Shown here in pieces: positions 1-10,800 of a DNA stretch of 64,000 nt. The number at the start of each line of letters is the position of its first letter. Position 1 is the stretch's first letter. A program made the translations under genes and the position numbers. A model generated the notes under the pieces. That model saw only the letters and a list, made by a program, of their open reading frames with translations, was not told where the DNA came from and did no database searches. This stretch comes from BTUB01 sp963836585 (GTDB lineage: Bacteria > Babelota > Babeliae > Babelales > Vermiphilaceae), in contig CAWIJV010000001.1 of assembly GCA_963836585.1 (NCBI GenBank), positions 248,001 through 312,000 of the forward strand, written 5' to 3'.

Positions 1-3000
1 ACTATTTTATACACCGTTACCCTTAATTCAGGCATTTCATTTACGAATAACTATTTCGAAGGGTTTGTGCCCGGAGGAGTTGGCGTTGGTTGCCCTACGG
101 TGATTCCACCGGCTTCATCAGGATATCTTTCTTTTGAATCTTTTGGGACCCCGCTCCAACCAAATGGAAGTTGTACCTGCGCTAATCAAAATCCCGGTTA
201 TGTGAACGGTTCCGGATTGTGGCAGTTTGGTAACCTGCCGCCGGGCATTACCTATGATATGGCCGTATCATTTACCATGACTAATTGTGGTACCTATGTT
301 TTTTCTCCTGCTTTTATTGGTAACGTGGGAGGATCGAATGGGCCTGCCGCATGGTGTTTCACTATTAGTATCAATGTTACGCCGAATGTAGAGTTTCCCA
401 ATGTGGCAACCGGGCCTATTTGCCAAGGAACCACGTTGACGGGTGTTTTACCGTCGCCTATTTGTACCTCACAAGTCGGCTATTCTTGTCCCACATGTGT
501 TCCGTGCGTGGCATGTAGTGGTTACGCGGTTACTGCGTGTGCTCAATGTAGCGGGGTGGTCGGTTGCGTGTGTCCCTGTTTTTTATGTAGCGGATATACC
601 GGGTGCCCGCAATGCACATCGTGTATACCGTGTAGTGGATGTATTTCATGCACCGGTTACAGTGGGCCCTGCGGACCGCAGCCTTATTATTACACTGTTG
701 CCAATGCTATGGGCGGGAGCGTTTCATTGCTTAATATGACCGCGGGTGTTTTCCAGTTTGTACCCAATGCTCCCTTTTATGGAACAGCCTCATTTATGTT
801 TAATGCAGTGTCAGCTTGGAGTCCGCCGATTTTTCTTCCTGCCATAACGGGCGCTTTATATCAGATTAGTTACTCGCAAAATCCGGTTGCCTCATCACTG
901 AATTACACCGGATGTGCCGGACAATCATTTACCGGGAATTTGGCTCCGTATGTGACCGGTGGCTCGGGCTCTTATACCTTCAGTGCAACCGGGCAACCTT
1001 CATGTGGTTCAGTATCCATCAGCTCTACCGGTATCTTTTTTTATACGGCGCCAAATGCGTATAATACCACCTGCACTTTTGTGTATGAAGCGACTGATAA
1101 TGCAGTGCCTCATTGTATTGGCACCGGCGCGGTGACGGTTGCAGTGAATGAATTGCCGGTTGCAACCGATGCAACTATTAGCACCTGCTTGGGTCAACCG
1201 GTTGCCGGCACAGTGAGCGCGACCGATGGCTTGCCTCCCTATACCTTTGAAATAGTCGCAGGCTCCGGACCAACGAATGGCACCTTAACATTGGCAGTTG
1301 ATTTTGCGACGAGTGGTAATTTTACGTACACGCCTAATCCTGCCGCAGTTACTTTTTACATCGATTCATTTACCTTCAATGTGATCGATGCAAATGGCTG
1401 CGTGAGTGACCCTTCCGGCATCGAAACTATCGATGTAAATTCATATCCGGTGACTTCATCAACGGCCGTCTATGGTTGCCAAAACACGCAACTTTCGGGT
1501 TCATTAATTCCGCTGGTGACCGGTGGCACGGGCCCGCTGGTATTTTCACAAAGTGGCAGTGGCGGATCGCCGGCAATGTGCGGCGCCTTCTCTATCAATC
1601 CGAGTGGCACCTACACCTTTCAACCAAGTTATAATTTTACCGGCACCTGTTGTTTTCCTTATTACGTGACGCAAGGCGGTTGTCCGGGAACCGGGCCACA
1701 TACCGTATGTGTTGATGTGCGGCCGGCAGCAACGATAACCGGTTCTATTTTTAATGTCTGCCCGAGTGGTAGCGTGACCGGAAATTTGAACAATAATATT
1801 ATCTCCGCGGTTTATCCGGTGACCTTTAATTTATCGGGTACCGGGATCAATGGTAATATCACTTCATTTAGCTCAAGCAGCGGTGAATATAGTTTTACTT
1901 CCAATATTGCTCAAGGAACAGCCGGATTTAATTTTTATCTGACCGATTCGTTGCCATGCCCGAGCGCGACACAAACGATCAGCGTGATTGTTCATCCAAC
2001 ACCAACCACCACAACCGGTAATGTGGCCGGATGTAGTAACCAAGTGATCAGCGGAAATCTTAATCCGCAAGTGACCGGCAATCCGCCCTTCATGTTTACC
2101 GGGCCATTTACCTCGGTGAATGGAAGCACCGTGATTGATGGTAATGGGATCTTCTTCTTCACACCCAACCCCGGCGTGACCGGTGGTTCATTTACGTATG
2201 AAGTGACCAGTGTGTGGGGCTGCACCGGATCGGGTACTGAACTTATCGTAGTAAATCCCGCGCCAACAGCTACCGGTAGCACCGGCACTGCGTGCGCACT
2301 TACACCAACTAGTGGAAGTTTAGCGCCGCTTGTTTCAGGTGGCACGCCGCCGTATGTTTTCTCACTAGCCAGCGTACCGATTGATGGCACCGTTACCATC
2401 AGTCCGACCGGTATCTATAATTTTACGCCGAGCGCCGGCGCTGTTGTTGGAAGTTTCAACTATAAAGTGGTTGATGCAAAGGGATGTAATAGCACTGCGA
2501 CGGTAACAATTGATGTAAATCCGGGCCCGCAAGCAAACACCGGTTACTTCACCGGTTGCGAAGGGGGCGTGTTTGGCGAGCTGATCAGTTTAGTGACCGG
2601 CGTGGGACCATTCACTTTCACCGCACCCGTGGGGCCGGTATTTAATGGCAGCGTCACGCTTACTAACACCAGCAACGGCAGTTTTATTTTTGTACCCAGC
2701 ATTTTACCGCCGGGCCAAGGAAGTTTTAATTATCAAGTGACCGATTCAAGCATCCCGCCGTGCACCAGCCAACCAAAACCGGTCTATGTGAATATTGTTG
2801 AAGGGCCGCAAGCGGGGGCTGCTTCTTTTACCGGTTGTGAAAATCAACCATTCAGTGGATCACTGGCACCATTTGTAATGGGCGGCACTCCACCATATGA
2901 TTTCTTTTTCACCGGCGCGGTTCCTGCGTGCGCGTCATCGATTGTGATAGCCACTGATGGAGACTTCACCTTTATTCCGGCGCTCAATTTTAGTGGCCCA

Positions 3001-4200
3001 TGCAGCTTTGATTATGGCGTAACCGATGCTACTCCCTGCGAAAGTATTGGAACTGCTACGGTGCAGGTGCAGCCAACACCAGTTGCCGGCAATTCGGGGC
3101 CGTTTAATGGCTGCGTGGGTGATCCGTTCTCGGGTAACTTAAATAATTTCATGCTGAGCGGCACACCGCCATTTATGTTTACCGGTGGTAATGCGATCAA
3201 TGGTACACTCAGCCTACTTTCAACCGGACCGTTCACCTTTACGCCACTAGCTATCGGCGCAGCAAGCTTCCAATATAGCGCTACCGATTTTTATGATTGC
3301 CAAAGCACTACTGGTACCATCAGCTTGGTGGCGCATCTATCGCCAACTCTTACCGGTACCAGCACTTTTGATACCTGCTCATTGACGCCGGTAACTAGCA
3401 GTGTAACCGCGAGTGGTGGCGTTGCGCCATACACATTCTCCATTGTTGCCGGTTCGGCAGTGAATGGTACCGCAACAATCACGCAAACGGGCGCGAGCAC
3501 CGCAAGCTTCACCTTCACGCCAATGGTTACGAGCTTCCCAACACCAACGGTGGTGGGCAGTGTAACAATTCGAGTAACCGGATCCAATGGTTGCTATGGT
3601 GATCTGCCGGTGACCATTACCATTCATCAGAATCCAACGGCTGCGAGCACCGGATTAGGAAGTTGCGCTTCAGGATTTAATGGCAGTCTCACTGGATTGG
3701 TTTCCGGTGGTCTGCCGCCCTATACCTTCACGCAATTTAACGGATTTAATCCACCCGGATGTGGAACAGTAGCGATTGCGACATCAGGCAGTTACACCTT
3801 TACCGCCGGCGGCACCGGGCCGTGCACCTTCTATTATCAAGTAACTGATAGCAGCGTGAGCGCGTGCACCGCGACGGGCGCGGTAACAATTACCACCAGC
3901 ATTCCGCCGGTGGCAACCGGCACCAATTTGTGTGCCTGTGTGAACGTGCCGGTAACGATCAATTTGAATACGTTAGTAGCCGGTGGTGTTCCACCGTATA
4001 CGTTTGTAATTGTGGGAACGCCGGTTGGCGGCACGGTATTCTTGAATCCAACCACCGGTGTGGCAACATTTGTTCCAACCGTTGGATTTAATGGTATTGC
4101 AAGCTTCCAGTTCCAAGCATTCGATTCGTTTAATCCACCGTGTGCAAGCAATGTGGCGACGGTGACGATCCAAGTGCCGTGCTGTGTGGTCGCTTCGTGA
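1..4200 (+). CDS. Giant Ig-like-repeat surface protein, 5' end outside the window
   Basis: The reading frame is open from base 1, so the gene starts upstream; the GTG at 67 is only the first start-like codon and has no ribosome site. The visible 1,399 residues hold about 13 tandem repeats of 85-95 residues. The repeat pattern is GC...SGxLxPxVxGGxPPYxF, then NGTVxIxxTGxFTFTP, then SFxYxVTDxxxC and a TVxIxVxPxP linker. This resembles bacterial Ig-like/cadherin-like repeats of extracellular proteins, and the paired Cys suggest one disulfide per domain. The first repeat carries a Cys-rich insert (about 460-675) in its GG-PPY loop. The protein ends just after a CC pair and lacks the DPFF...ELYWGF tail of its neighbours. 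It is probably a surface adhesin or sheath protein; the function is inferred, the repeats are seen directly. Confidence 0.85.
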   Translation, partial: TILYTVTLNSGISFTNNYFEGFVPGGVGVGCPTVIPPASSGYLSFESFGTPLQPNGSCTCANQNPGYVNGSGLWQFGNLPPGITYDMAVSFTMTNCGTYVFSPAFIGNVGGSNGPAAWCFTISINVTPNVEFPNVATGPICQGTTLTGVLPSPICTSQVGYSCPTCVPCVACSGYAVTACAQCSGVVGCVCPCFLCSGYTGCPQCTSCIPCSGCISCTGYSGPCGPQPYYYTVANAMGGSVSLLNMTAGVFQFVPNAPFYGTASFMFNAVSAWSPPIFLPAITGALYQISYSQNPVASSLNYTGCAGQSFTGNLAPYVTGGSGSYTFSATGQPSCGSVSISSTGIFFYTAPNAYNTTCTFVYEATDNAVPHCIGTGAVTVAVNELPVATDATISTCLGQPVAGTVSATDGLPPYTFEIVAGSGPTNGTLTLAVDFATSGNFTYTPNPAAVTFYIDSFTFNVIDANGCVSDPSGIETIDVNSYPVTSSTAVYGCQNTQLSGSLIPLVTGGTGPLVFSQSGSGGSPAMCGAFSINPSGTYTFQPSYNFTGTCCFPYYVTQGGCPGTGPHTVCVDVRPAATITGSIFNVCPSGSVTGNLNNNIISAVYPVTFNLSGTGINGNITSFSSSSGEYSFTSNIAQGTAGFNFYLTDSLPCPSATQTISVIVHPTPTTTTGNVAGCSNQVISGNLNPQVTGNPPFMFTGPFTSVNGSTVIDGNGIFFFTPNPGVTGGSFTYEVTSVWGCTGSGTELIVVNPAPTATGSTGTACALTPTSGSLAPLVSGGTPPYVFSLASVPIDGTVTISPTGIYNFTPSAGAVVGSFNYKVVDAKGCNSTATVTIDVNPGPQANTGYFTGCEGGVFGELISLVTGVGPFTFTAPVGPVFNGSVTLTNTSNGSFIFVPSILPPGQGSFNYQVTDSSIPPCTSQPKPVYVNIVEGPQAGAASFTGCENQPFSGSLAPFVMGGTPPYDFFFTGAVPACASSIVIATDGDFTFIPALNFSGPCSFDYGVTDATPCESIGTATVQVQPTPVAGNSGPFNGCVGDPFSGNLNNFMLSGTPPFMFTGGNAINGTLSLLSTGPFTFTPLAIGAASFQYSATDFYDCQSTTGTISLVAHLSPTLTGTSTFDTCSLTPVTSSVTASGGVAPYTFSIVAGSAVNGTATITQTGASTASFTFTPMVTSFPTPTVVGSVTIRVTGSNGCYGDLPVTITIHQNPTAASTGLGSCASGFNGSLTGLVSGGLPPYTFTQFNGFNPPGCGTVAIATSGSYTFTAGGTGPCTFYYQVTDSSVSACTATGAVTITTSIPPVATGTNLCACVNVPVTINLNTLVAGGVPPYTFVIVGTPVGGTVFLNPTTGVATFVPTVGFNGIASFQFQAFDSFNPPCASNVATVTIQVPCCVVAS

Positions 4201-4261
4201 AAAGGAGAAATTGAAAATATATTTGGGTAAAAAATGTAAAACCTTAATGAAAGGAGTTTTT

Positions 4262-5824
4262 ATGAAAAAATATTCCATAGTACTTATCGCGCTGCTCACA
4301 GCGGCACGATTACAAAGTATGTGCAGCGAAAGTTGCAATATCTGTTCGCATACCACCTTTGTTCCGCGGATGATGTCACAAAATTCGGTGCTTGAATTGG
4401 CATTGGATGATTATTATCAATATCATCTGCCTTGTTGTGATGCCGAATGCCCGCCCTGGATAAGTTTTGAGGTGACCGCGCCCTATTATTTTAAATCCAC
4501 CGATAGCAAACGATTGGCCGAATATTTTATGCCCGGATGCCAGCAATGTGCCACCGTCGGCCAAAATAATACGAGTGATATCAGCTCATTATGGCTGGAA
4601 ATATTAGCGCCGATCGATACGCCATTTTCATCAACGATCTGCCTGGCGCCAACGCGCACCGTAATTGGCGGCGCATTCAAGCTGTTTTTTGATTTTGGTA
4701 GTTGGTTTGATGATAACTGTTGTTATCGCAACTGGTGGGCCAGTATTTTTGTGCCGGTTGAGCAGGTGCGCCATAATATTCATATTACTGAAACAATTTC
4801 ACCAACCAGCGGAACTCCTATTGTGCCTCCTTCATTTGCCAATGCGATTGCTGCGCTCAATAATCCTGCCTGGAACTATGGCAAATTTTCACCAACCAGT
4901 TTGAAAAAAAGTGGTGTTGATGATATCTGCGTAAAAGTGGGCTACGATTTTACGCGTGATGAAAAAAATAATCACGCCGGGTTTTATGGCCAACTCTTTA
5001 TTCCAACCGGCCGTGGCACCAAAGCAAAATATGTTTTTGAACCGCTCGTAGGTAGCAATCATGTGGGGCTTGGCGCAGGATTTGATGCTGATTATGCTTT
5101 TTATGAATGCGGATCCACGAGCTGGGATTTTTTAATTGACGCGCGGTATGCCTACTTTTTAAAACACAAAGAATGGCGCTCGATCGATCTATTTAACGGC
5201 GATTGGTCACGCTACTTACTGGTAGTGCAACCGACCAATACCCTTGCACCGCTGCCGGGCATTAATTATTTCACCCAACAGGTTGAAGTAACGCCACGTA
5301 GCATGTTTGAGGTGTGGGCGGCCATGAGTGTTAACTATTGCGATTTCCATTTTGAGGTCGGCTACGATTTCTGGTATCGCTCAAAAGAAAAGTTGGCACT
5401 CCCTGATGAAAATTTAGGTGTAGGTATTTATGATATTGCCTATAATCCTAATTTTACGTGCCCGATAACTGCTTCTTGCGCGCGCATTTGCCAATCGGTG
5501 CCAACATTGCCTGATGCGCCGGCAAGTGATCTTGCCTTTGTCTATGTGCAAAACTCTCAAGCATATGATAATAGTCCTGTAGCGTTGGCGGGTAATAACT
5601 GCCAAGGTATTGCATGCTCAAACTTATGTTCGTATTTAAATCTTAATTCAGCAGCAAATCCGCGTGCGCTTTCAAGCACGGTATATGCAGCAATCTCTTA
5701 TGATGGATGCTTGTGTTGCCGCTATCCGGTGATGATCGGCGTGGGTGGGCAGTATGAATTTGCGCATCGCAAAAGTGCGTTATCCCAATATGGCGTATGG
5801 TTAAAGACAGCGATCAGTTTTTAA
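4262..5824 (+). CDS. Probable outer-membrane beta-barrel protein
   Basis: The 520-residue product starts at the ATG at 4262, which has an AAAGGAG site just upstream; an in-frame start further up would place a poor leader before the signal peptide. Residues 1-21 form a signal peptide (MKKYSIVLIALLTA, then small residues). The rest is rich in Tyr, Phe and Trp with alternating hydrophobic stretches (for example VGYDFTRDE, GLGAGFDADYAFYE, HFEVGYDFWYRS), and the last residue is Phe, as in BAM-inserted barrels. Cys residues are frequent in the first 100 residues and near the end. I do not recognise a named family. It lies 62 bases after the giant Ig protein gene and 18 before the next gene, so these surface genes may be co-transcribed. 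Confidence 0.8.
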   Translation: MKKYSIVLIALLTAARLQSMCSESCNICSHTTFVPRMMSQNSVLELALDDYYQYHLPCCDAECPPWISFEVTAPYYFKSTDSKRLAEYFMPGCQQCATVGQNNTSDISSLWLEILAPIDTPFSSTICLAPTRTVIGGAFKLFFDFGSWFDDNCCYRNWWASIFVPVEQVRHNIHITETISPTSGTPIVPPSFANAIAALNNPAWNYGKFSPTSLKKSGVDDICVKVGYDFTRDEKNNHAGFYGQLFIPTGRGTKAKYVFEPLVGSNHVGLGAGFDADYAFYECGSTSWDFLIDARYAYFLKHKEWRSIDLFNGDWSRYLLVVQPTNTLAPLPGINYFTQQVEVTPRSMFEVWAAMSVNYCDFHFEVGYDFWYRSKEKLALPDENLGVGIYDIAYNPNFTCPITASCARICQSVPTLPDAPASDLAFVYVQNSQAYDNSPVALAGNNCQGIACSNLCSYLNLNSAANPRALSSTVYAAISYDGCLCCRYPVMIGVGGQYEFAHRKSALSQYGVWLKTAISF

Positions 5825-5842
5825 CATGCAAAGGCAACAACA

Positions 5843-7876
5843 ATGAATAAAATAATTTTTTTTCTTCTTCTTATTATAACCATTGCTATGCCACAAAAAA
5901 GCTTGGCCGATGGCCAGCTTGATACTTCCTTTGGGCAGACCGGTGTTGTGACTACAGATATTCCCGGATTCAATTTTACGAGTGTCAGTGGAACGTATAT
6001 TCAATCAGATGGCAAGATTGTAGTGGTGGGTAACAATACCGATGATGCCGACATTCAGACTAACCTCATTGTCGCGCGCTACTTAACTAATGGCGCACTT
6101 GATACCACATTCGGTAATAATGCAGGTGTCGCCATTATTAATTTAAGTCCTACCTTAGTGATTACTCAGGTCACCTCAAATGGAGTGGCGGTGCAATCAG
6201 ACGGTGCGATTGTAATTGTTGGAACGGTCGAATATTCGAGCACACCTAATAACATTATGGTGGCACGTTTAACACCGCTGGGCGCATTAGATACCACATT
6301 TGGCACCAGCGCTAAGCCGGGTGTTACCATCTTCCCCAGCTTTCAAGTAGATAGCAATGATGAAGGGAACGCGGTGGTGGTTGATGTTGATCAAGCGATT
6401 GTGGTGGTGGGGCAAAGTGCTGATGCCATGGCAATTGGACGCTTAACCACCAATGGTGATTTAGATACCACCTTTAATGGTACCGGGCATCAGTTTGTGC
6501 AGTTTGCGGTTGATTCTGAAGATCTTGCCAATGCGGTGGCGCTCATGGCAGATGGCAAAACAATTATTGCCGCAGGTTCATCAACAGATAATGCTTTTAC
6601 TCAGCAGGATTTTGCATTCGCGGTTCTCAATCCCAATGGTACTGTTGCTCAGAAAGAGGTTACTCTTTTTTCAAGCGCTAGTGATTACAATACGGTTAAT
6701 GTTACCGTGGCGCAATCAGCTTTGGTGCAGCCGGATGGTAAAATAATCTTAATCGGATGGACCGATTGGGCAAATGGGGGCGGCTATTTTGCCTTGGCCC
6801 GTTACAATACTAATTACACACTTGATACCACATTTATCGGGCCAACCGGAGCATTGGTATCATCTATTAACCCTCATCCCAATACCGGTGCTTTTATTGC
6901 ACCATCACTCACCCCATCAGATGGTGATGCTGAATCATCAGTTGCCTATGCAGGTGGATTGCAATCCGATGGTAAAATTGTTGCCGGTGGTGTGGGCCCC
7001 GAAGTGCCTCCGCTTGATAGCAATATGTTTATGGTCGGGCGTTTTGAGACCAATGGCGCTTTAGATCCAAGCTTTACCGGCAATGGCGGTCTGGCATTTC
7101 CTGGATTTGTATACACTCTCATTGGGGATAGTCCCGATCAAATTAATGCGCTTGCGCTGCAGGGAAATGGTGATATTGTAACTGCCGGTTCTTCCATTAG
7201 TCCTGCCCAATCGGGTAATGATTTTGAATATTTTACTGCCGCGCGTTATCTTGTTTCAAATGCGCCTTTAACACCCGCAACAATTACCGTACATCCGTTT
7301 GCCACCGGCCTTAATTTGACCGGCGCCGCGCAAAATCCTTCCATTGTGGATTTGTTTATTGATGGCACCGGGCCGAGTAACTATATCGGATCAACGGTGA
7401 CCAATGGCGCATATAATACCTGGAGCTTTAATGATCCTACGCCGCCGGCAACCGGAATGCATACAGCCATTATGGTCTATCGTTATCGTGATGATGGTCA
7501 TGTGAATTTGCAAGCGGAAACAACATTTTCACCATGCGATGTAATAGCGGCAAGCACTGGATTAACCGGTTGCATCAACGAAACGATTAATGGTAATTTA
7601 GTGCCACTGGTATCCGGTGGTACTCCGCCCTATACTTTCTTATTATCGAGTGGGCCGATGAATGGGACCGGCACGGTCAGTGCAACCGGTTTATATAACT
7701 TTACGCCGATAACCGGTTTTGTGGGAACGGGAAGCTTCCAGTTTGAAGCGACTGATACGCTTGCTTGTGTGAGTAATCCCGGAACGGTTGATATTCGTTT
7801 TCAACCATGTTGCCCACCCACTGATCCATTTTTTGTTTTAGTAGAAGAATTATATTGGGGCTTTTCGGGAATTTAA
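5843..7876 (+). CDS. Secreted delta-60 repeat protein with one C-terminal Ig-like repeat
   Basis: The 677-residue protein has a signal peptide ending near residue 22 (SLADG). It then has six LDTTFG-type motifs and about seven SDGKIVVVG-type strands, each pair about 55-70 residues long. This is the pattern of delta-60 repeats, which are thought to form beta-propeller blades in secreted bacterial proteins. After a linker (about 475-560), one Ig-like repeat of the same kind as in the flanking genes follows (GNLVPLVSGGTPPYTF). The end is a CC pair, PTDPFF and VEELYWGFSGI, a tail shared with the next gene. The next start is 9-10 bases downstream, so the two are probably one operon. The role is likely surface display or adhesion (inference). 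Confidence 0.85.
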   Translation: MNKIIFFLLLIITIAMPQKSLADGQLDTSFGQTGVVTTDIPGFNFTSVSGTYIQSDGKIVVVGNNTDDADIQTNLIVARYLTNGALDTTFGNNAGVAIINLSPTLVITQVTSNGVAVQSDGAIVIVGTVEYSSTPNNIMVARLTPLGALDTTFGTSAKPGVTIFPSFQVDSNDEGNAVVVDVDQAIVVVGQSADAMAIGRLTTNGDLDTTFNGTGHQFVQFAVDSEDLANAVALMADGKTIIAAGSSTDNAFTQQDFAFAVLNPNGTVAQKEVTLFSSASDYNTVNVTVAQSALVQPDGKIILIGWTDWANGGGYFALARYNTNYTLDTTFIGPTGALVSSINPHPNTGAFIAPSLTPSDGDAESSVAYAGGLQSDGKIVAGGVGPEVPPLDSNMFMVGRFETNGALDPSFTGNGGLAFPGFVYTLIGDSPDQINALALQGNGDIVTAGSSISPAQSGNDFEYFTAARYLVSNAPLTPATITVHPFATGLNLTGAAQNPSIVDLFIDGTGPSNYIGSTVTNGAYNTWSFNDPTPPATGMHTAIMVYRYRDDGHVNLQAETTFSPCDVIAASTGLTGCINETINGNLVPLVSGGTPPYTFLLSSGPMNGTGTVSATGLYNFTPITGFVGTGSFQFEATDTLACVSNPGTVDIRFQPCCPPTDPFFVLVEELYWGFSGI

Positions 7877-7885
7877 GGAGATATG

Positions 7886-10800
7886 ATGAGATCATTTTTG
7901 AAAAAAAGTTTAGGAATACTATTTTTGTTGATGGGCGGAACTTTATGGGCCGGTTGCCCTTCAAATAAACTCACGCAGTTAGTCACAACGCTTAATGGTG
8001 CCGTCTACCAAATTTGCTATCCTTCGGTAGCGGTTGTTGGTGTCCCCTTTACTATCTACGTTTCTATTTCTAATCCTACCGGGAGCACCATACCGCTTGA
8101 TAGCACTGCCGGTATCTTTGATATGGAGCCGGATTCAAGTCAAGGCCCTGCATCTGGCCTCAATGTGACCGGTGTTAGTCCTGCCAACGGCACCGAACTT
8201 GGTGGCAATTATTTTTGGGAACCCAATGATTCAAATGCGTTTAGTGGTGATGGGGGCAAAGGAGCGTTGCGATCTCAGACTGCTGGTATTCCGGCCGGTA
8301 CAACCTATAGTGGTACGGTTACTATAACTCCTGCATCAACGGGAACTAAAACATATACAGCACATATTGTCCCTGTTCTCGGTTCTCAATTTGCGTTGGG
8401 TACCGCGACTATTAATGTTTTGGCCAGCTGCCCTACCATAACTGCATCGAATGCTACTGGTGCAACCGCATGCGGCAATGCTGCAGGCGGAACAAATTTT
8501 GGAACGGGTAATTTGAATAGCTTTGTGAGTGGAGGGACTTCGCCATACAGTTTTACTACTGCTAATCCAGTAAATGGTTCTGTGAGTGTAAATAGCAGCG
8601 GGATCTATTCCTTTACTCCATCTCTTGATGGGCCGGCAACCGGGAGTTTCCACTATCAGGCATCAGATGTTGCCAACTGTTTGAGCAATACCGGTACTAT
8701 TACCGTGCCTATTTCGGATGCTCCCGAAGCCAGCAATGATGTGCTCTTTATTACTCCTGGAGGAACGCCGGCCGTTGGTTCCATGCCCTTTACCGGCGGA
8801 ACACCCGGTCATAATACGTATACGATTGTCGCTGACAATAATGTTAGTAATGTTCAATTTGATCATCCTACTACGGGGCAAATCACCATTACTCAAACAA
8901 GTGCCGGTCCCAGTTACCTTTCATTTAACGTAACCGATGCCAATGGTTGTATGATAAACGCTCCGGCAATTATTTATGTCTATTCATGTGCTGATGGTTA
9001 TAGTGTTGCTGCAACATTGGTTAATGATGTTGTTTATGCGTTCTGCTACCCTTCCACGGCGTATCTAAACAAAGAGTTTACTATCACTACATCGATTAAT
9101 AATCCTAGTCCAACAGGAACATTTAATACGGAGATTTTCTCTGATATTGTGCCCTTTACAGGGCAAACGGGGCCGACAGGTCTATATTATGATCCGGGCT
9201 TATCATTTGTCGGTTATAATAATATTTATTTCGGCGAGACTGTTTTCGATCCGACTCGTCCTTGTGCTATATGTTTGGGTGGTACCGGCAGCTATACGGT
9301 TGACGGTAGTACAATCCCGGGCAACACCACCTATTATGTGACGCAAACTATTTTGCCGATAGCAACGGGTCTTCAACAATATAGCGCCGTAGTAAATGAA
9401 AATCCTCCTGCTGAGGTTGGTCCGCTGTTCATTAATGTGATTCCGTGCCCCACGATTCTCGCCAGCAATGCTTCATTCACCGGATGCGGTGATGTGATAA
9501 ATGGTAATCTGTTACCATTTGTGAGCGGTGGCAGTGGCCCACTATCCTTTACCCAGGCAGGAACCACCACGTGTGATGGTAAAGTAGTATTGACCAATGA
9601 TTTTGGTCTTTTTACCTATACTGCGTCAGGGGCTACCGGGTCGTGCACATTCCAGTATGAAGCATTCGATATCAATGATTGTTTTAGTAATATCGCTACC
9701 GTTACGGTGCTGGCAAATCAAGGAGCATCCGCCAATAATGGCGCCGCTTCCACGTGTGAAAATACCAGCGTGAGTGGCACTTTGACTGCAACCGGTGGTA
9801 CGCCGCCATATAGTTTCGCCATCGTGACCAATGGTGCGCTGGGAACTGCAACGATTACCAATGCTGCTACCGGTGCCTTTACCTATGTTCCCAATCACAA
9901 TGCATTTGGGGTTGATACCTTCACCTTCAGTGTGACCGATCAGGGATGCACCAGTGCGCCGGCCACCATCACCATCACCATCGATGAAGGCCCGTCAGGC
10001 CTTCCTGCTTCTGCAACCGGCTGCTTTAATACGGCAGTGCATGGCAATCTGCTTCCTTTTGTAACGGGCGGCACTTCGCCATTTACTTTTGGCGCGACCG
10101 GTTCAGCTTCCGGCGGCGCGGTGGTGATCGGCGCTACCGGGCCTTACACCTTCACACCGACTGCCGGATTTAGCGGCGCTGGTGGCTTTAGCTATCAAAT
10201 AACTGATACTAATAGTTGTATTGGCACGGGCGCCGTGCGCGTATTTATCGATAATCTGGTGGCCCTCAGTGGAGCCGTTGATAGTTGTAATGATACGATT
10301 ACCGCCAGTTTGACCAGTTTTGTGAGTGGTGGCATTATGCCATTCACCTTTAGCGGTCCGATAAGCAGCTCATGTGCAGGGGGCAGTGTATCAGTTTCGC
10401 CGACCGGTATATTTATGTATACCGCTCCGGGCGGCTTTACGGCACCATGCTCATTTGAGTATCAAGTGATCGATTCATTAGGATGCAGCTCAACCGGCAG
10501 CGTAACATTAACGGCTAACTCTTCACCAACTGCGAATAATGGCACTCTGAATGCTTGCGCGAGCACCGCTGTTGCAGCGAGCTTGGCAGGCTTAGTAGCT
10601 GGGCACCCGCTTCCTCCACTCACCTTTGTGATCAGCACCGAACCTACGCATGGCACCATCAGCGGATTTAATGCGACCACCGGTGCTTATACGTATACGC
10701 CAAATGCAGGATACACCGGCGCCGATAGTTTCCAATTCCATTTTACTGATTCAAATACACCGCCGTGTACATCGAACACCGCAACGGTGACTATTACCGT

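Noticed and set aside
443..739. 98-residue + frame overlapping the Cys-rich segment
   Set aside because: It is a shifted reading of the TGT/TGC-rich stretch within the giant gene, without start signals.
1992..2399. Long open frames on the minus strand of the Ig-repeat genes (also 3291-3587, 3837-4151, 9626-9898)
   Set aside because: They lie opposite strongly patterned repeats, lack ribosome sites and show no domain; they come from biased codon use in repeats.
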